DNA of 64,000 nt from CAZSHG01 sp964606695 [NCBI: uncultured bacterium] (GTDB lineage Bacteria; UBP14; UBA6098), in contig CAZSHG010000008.1 in assembly GCA_964606695.1 (NCBI GenBank), positions 46,360 through 110,359 of the forward strand, written 5' to 3'. A program made the translations under genes and the position numbers. The notes under the pieces were generated by a model that made no database searches, was not told the origin of the DNA, and was given only the letters and a program-made list of their open reading frames with translations. This document shows, piece after piece, positions 61,497-64,000 of this stretch. The stretch's first letter is position 1. Every line of letters starts with the position of its first letter.

Positions 61497-62381
61497 ATGC
61501 AGGCTATAATACTATGCGCCGGCGAAGGCACGCGGCTCCGGTCGCTGACATTACATCTCCCAAAACCCCTGTTCCCGGTGCTTTGCAGGCCACTTCTGGA
61601 ACATATCCTGGGCACCCTGGCCGAACACGGCATCTTCCGTGCGACCGCCAACGTATGGTATCGCAGACAGGATTTCATGGATTTCGTCGGCGATTACCGT
61701 GGCGATACGCTATTATCGCTGGTTCCGGAGGATAAGCTTCTCGGCACCGGTGGAGGAATAGCCAATATCGGGGCTAATATCGACATCGACGACACCTTCA
61801 TCGTCCACACCGGCGATATCTTCTGTGACATCGACTTCACATCCGCGATACGCCAACACAGAGCCTCCGGCGCGAAATTGACCTTCCTGGTGCGAAAAGG
61901 AGCAAAGGAAATATTCGCTCATGGCGATGAGGTGGTCGATATCAACTGCGAAATCGGGCTAACCGGTGATTCAGCTTGGAAATTTACCGGCATTAGCATA
62001 TGGGAGCCGGAGATACTGGATTACATGCCACGCCCCGGAAATCCCGGCGGCGCAGTGAAGGGATGGATTCGGGCGATACTCGAAAACCCCGGCGCGATTC
62101 GCATTCACGACATCGGCGACGCGATATGGGCCGACATCGGCACGCCGCGAGACTATGTCGAACTGCATAAAAATCTTCTTGGTGGCGAAAACCATATCGC
62201 AAAAGGTGTGAATTTACCCGCGGGAGTTAATTTGCGAGGCAATGTCTGCATATGCTCCGGCGCGGAAATCGGAGCGGGGTGCATTTTGGCCGACGTCGTT
62301 ATCTGGCCGGGCGGGAAAATTCCTGCGGGAACGTCGCTGGAAGCCGCGGTGGTCGGCCCATTCGGGATTCATAGATTATGA
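61497..62381 (+). CDS. murU: Sugar-1-phosphate nucleotidyltransferase, MurU-like
   Basis: 294 residues from ATG 61497 (the longer frame overlaps namZ and is not family-like). The nucleotidyltransferase signature is ILCAGEGTRLRSLTLHLPKPLFPV, with LGTGGGIANIG and the metal site HTGDIFCDID. The C-terminal 60 residues are left-handed beta-helix hexapeptides (GVNLRGNVCICSGAEIGAGCI) not found in Pseudomonas MurU, which is about 220 residues. With NamZ and an AmgK-like kinase next to it, MurNAc-1-phosphate uridylyltransferase is the best call; GDP-mannose or glucose-1-phosphate enzymes are alternatives. Its stop overlaps the kinase start by 4 bp. Confidence 0.8.
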   Translation: MQAIILCAGEGTRLRSLTLHLPKPLFPVLCRPLLEHILGTLAEHGIFRATANVWYRRQDFMDFVGDYRGDTLLSLVPEDKLLGTGGGIANIGANIDIDDTFIVHTGDIFCDIDFTSAIRQHRASGAKLTFLVRKGAKEIFAHGDEVVDINCEIGLTGDSAWKFTGISIWEPEILDYMPRPGNPGGAVKGWIRAILENPGAIRIHDIGDAIWADIGTPRDYVELHKNLLGGENHIAKGVNLPAGVNLRGNVCICSGAEIGAGCILADVVIWPGGKIPAGTSLEAAVVGPFGIHRL

Positions 62382-63301
62382 TAGGCGATAAGCTACGCGA
62401 TTTCATCGATAAAGCCGGTTTCGGCGGCGCTGAAATAGAGTCTTTGCCCGGCGCCGGTTCCGATCGCCAATTTTATCGCCTTCGATTGCCCGACCTCAAA
62501 GCAATCCTGATGACCGGCACCGGTCACGGTGCGGCTATCGACGATTGGATGAATATTCAGCTATATTTACACTATCTGAATTTCGGCGTGCCGGAGCTTT
62601 TCGATTACGATAAACACATTCCAGCGGCTGTAATCGAGGATTTGGGCGATTTCCCGGCGCCCGCAATCGAGGATTATTATACAATTGTAAGCGAACTGGC
62701 GCGGCTGGCTGTTATTGCTGGCGAAAACATCGACAAATGCCCCATCGTGGCCAATCGTCCTTTCGATTTCGACGCCTTCCGATGGGAATCGACCTACTTT
62801 GCCGAACGCTACCTGCGCAACTTCCGTGGCATCGACGAAAAAACGATAGAAGACCTCGTCCCGCATTTCGACGACCTCGCGGAAAAACTCTCGCGCCTGC
62901 CGAAATACTTCTGCCATCGCGATTTCCAATCGACCAATGTCAGCATAATAGACGGCCGCGTGCGAATTATCGACTTCCAGTCCGCGCGCTACGGTCCGGC
63001 TGGCTATGACCTGGCAAGCCTGCTATGGGATCCCTATATCGAAATGCCGCCGCACACACGCGATTCGCTACTCGAAAAATATCTCGACGAATTCGAGACG
63101 CTAACGGGCGCAATCGACCGGGATGAATTCGGCTCCAACCTCGAACTGCTGGCGATCTCCCGCCTCATGCAAGCGCTGGGCGCCTTCTGCTTTCTATCCG
63201 ATGTCAAAGGCAAACCACGTTTCCGAAAACACATTCCACCGGCGGAAACGCGCCTGAAACCACTCCTCGAAAAACAGGCCATATTCTGTAATATAATATA
63301 G
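62378..63301 (+). CDS. amgK: Anomeric sugar kinase, AmgK-like (aminoglycoside-phosphotransferase fold)
   Basis: 307 residues. The APH-type catalytic loop is HRDFQSTNVSI, followed by the metal-binding IIDFQSARYGPAGYDLASLLWDPY. The N-terminal lobe begins GAGSDRQFYRL, as in AmgK, the cell-wall amino-sugar kinase that phosphorylates MurNAc or GlcNAc at the anomeric carbon. Order namZ-murU-amgK places a muramidase, a uridylyltransferase and its likely kinase together. No promoter is seen between them. Kinase identity rests on fold plus context; choline or homoserine kinase-like families share the fold. Confidence 0.8.
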   Translation: MIGDKLRDFIDKAGFGGAEIESLPGAGSDRQFYRLRLPDLKAILMTGTGHGAAIDDWMNIQLYLHYLNFGVPELFDYDKHIPAAVIEDLGDFPAPAIEDYYTIVSELARLAVIAGENIDKCPIVANRPFDFDAFRWESTYFAERYLRNFRGIDEKTIEDLVPHFDDLAEKLSRLPKYFCHRDFQSTNVSIIDGRVRIIDFQSARYGPAGYDLASLLWDPYIEMPPHTRDSLLEKYLDEFETLTGAIDRDEFGSNLELLAISRLMQALGAFCFLSDVKGKPRFRKHIPPAETRLKPLLEKQAIFCNII

Positions 63302-63319
63302 GTAAAGCTCCGCGAAAAT

Positions 63320-63982
63320 TTATTCCCCGCCCTCGTCCTTTTTCTCGCGCTTTTTGCGCGGGCGGAACCCGTAAATATAATACTTCGAGCTGTAAGGGTC
63401 GAGATACAGGCCGAGATATTTCTTCACCCGCGAAACGAAATCCTCGCAACGGGCGCGTGTTTCCACGAAGGCGCGGGTTATTTCCTTTTGCTGGCGAAGG
63501 GCGTCCTGGCGAATGTCCCATGCGATCTCGAAGGCGTCGAAGGCGTCGCTCAATCCGTCCATTGCGGGGGCGACATGGACTAATTCCGGGTCTGCAGAAT
63601 GCTCGTCCCACGCCGACAGAACGGCCCGCACTGCCTCGCGGAGAGTAGGTCTGGTGCGAGGTATCCGTGTCGGCACGTCCAGTTTCGGAATCCACTCTTT
63701 TCCGCCAAAATAAACGACAAATTTCTTTGCCTTAGATAACGCCGCGACCAATTCTCGAAAGGCCGCGCGTTCCTCGTTCCGGCTATGCGGAATGAAGCCA
63801 ATATTTGACCCCATGCTTTCCCCAAGAGTATTATCAAGTTCGGTTTTAAGGGCCCGTCCCTCGGCCAGCATATCATCCGGGTTGAAAGGTTCTCCGAGAT
63901 TATCCTCAATAACTCTAATCAAGCCCTCGAATCTGTTGCAAAACTCAAAATGTTTGTATCGTCGCCAATTTTTTTCGCCCAT
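63320..63982 (-). CDS. Hypothetical protein of unknown function
   Basis: 220 residues, probably helical (LREAVRAVLSAWDEHS, RQDALRQQKEITRAFVETRARCEDFVSRVKKY), with a basic tail (RPRKKREKKDEGG). No signal peptide, membrane segment or motif. GGGAGGC lies 5 nt before the ATG. It converges on amgK with an 18-bp gap. I do not recognise it. Confidence 0.75.
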   Translation of the reverse strand: MGEKNWRRYKHFEFCNRFEGLIRVIEDNLGEPFNPDDMLAEGRALKTELDNTLGESMGSNIGFIPHSRNEERAAFRELVAALSKAKKFVVYFGGKEWIPKLDVPTRIPRTRPTLREAVRAVLSAWDEHSADPELVHVAPAMDGLSDAFDAFEIAWDIRQDALRQQKEITRAFVETRARCEDFVSRVKKYLGLYLDPYSSKYYIYGFRPRKKREKKDEGGE

Positions 63983-64000
63983 ATTGCCTCCCTTTTCTTC

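Noticed and set aside
1-64000. tRNA or rRNA genes
   Set aside because: No TPsiC-loop plus acceptor-stem arrangement or rRNA core sequence was found on inspection of the gaps; a covariance-model scan would settle it.

Overview
The window is 64 kb of dense bacterial chromosome, about half G+C, with gene overlaps of 1-11 bp in many places. Five secreted proteins end in a PNPFN-type type IX secretion (T9SS) type A sorting domain. Together with a C10 (streptopain-like) protease, a serpin, butyrate kinase, ferredoxin-thioredoxin reductase fused to rubredoxin, NikR and persulfide-handling rhodaneses, this points to an anaerobic or microaerobic member of the FCB superphylum, probably an uncultivated candidate phylum. 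No rRNA, tRNA or CRISPR array was found. The phylum placement is inference.

Layout. 1-4267 (minus): a surface-polysaccharide operon (YkgJ-type protein, nadE, kdsD, two successive flippases, the second cut by the window edge). 4352-13796: MBL hydrolase, gyrA, recD2, then lpdA with a DUF1573 protein and a double-thioredoxin/DsbD-like membrane protein. 13915-18770: tsaD, a hypothetical gene, a PHP phosphatase, a membrane protein and hisS. 18765-23082 (minus): trxB, a TlpA-like thioredoxin, yigZ, a VOC protein, a lipoprotein, nikR and rsmI. 23183-29679: T9SS cargo, butyrate kinase, a CPBP protease, a repeat-rich T9SS cargo protein and an EamA transporter. 29788-32452: an AT-richer accessory patch with hicBA and a type II restriction-modification pair. 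32615-37905: gltX and a sulfur-trafficking cluster (MBL-rhodanese, sulfurtransferase, flavin disulfide reductase). 37965-46381: a C10 protease and a 1782-residue T9SS protein with a 57-residue membrane protein directly behind it, separated by a 760-base repeat-filled gap. 46674-52804 (minus): a TetR-controlled RND efflux operon. 52959-57726 (minus): T9SS cargo, the FTR-rubredoxin/glutaredoxin pair, serpin. 57883-59720: a signal-peptidase-like protein lacking both catalytic residues, then hemW. 60326-63301: a NamZ-MurU-AmgK operon that reads as a complete MurNAc salvage route. A hypothetical protein closes the window.

Three patterns run across the window. (1) Promoters are recognisable as TTGNNN-N16/17-TATNNT, and at nine genes the start codon lies only 6-9 nt after the -10 box with no Shine-Dalgarno, as expected for leaderless mRNAs; most other genes have a clear GGAG-type site. 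(2) Two unrelated palindromic repeats are inserted in frame in the same loop of the sorting domain of two T9SS proteins, and a third copy supplies a stop codon. (3) Three intergenic loci hold 21-bp tandem repeats, up to nine contiguous units. These were read by eye; no database search or fold prediction was run.
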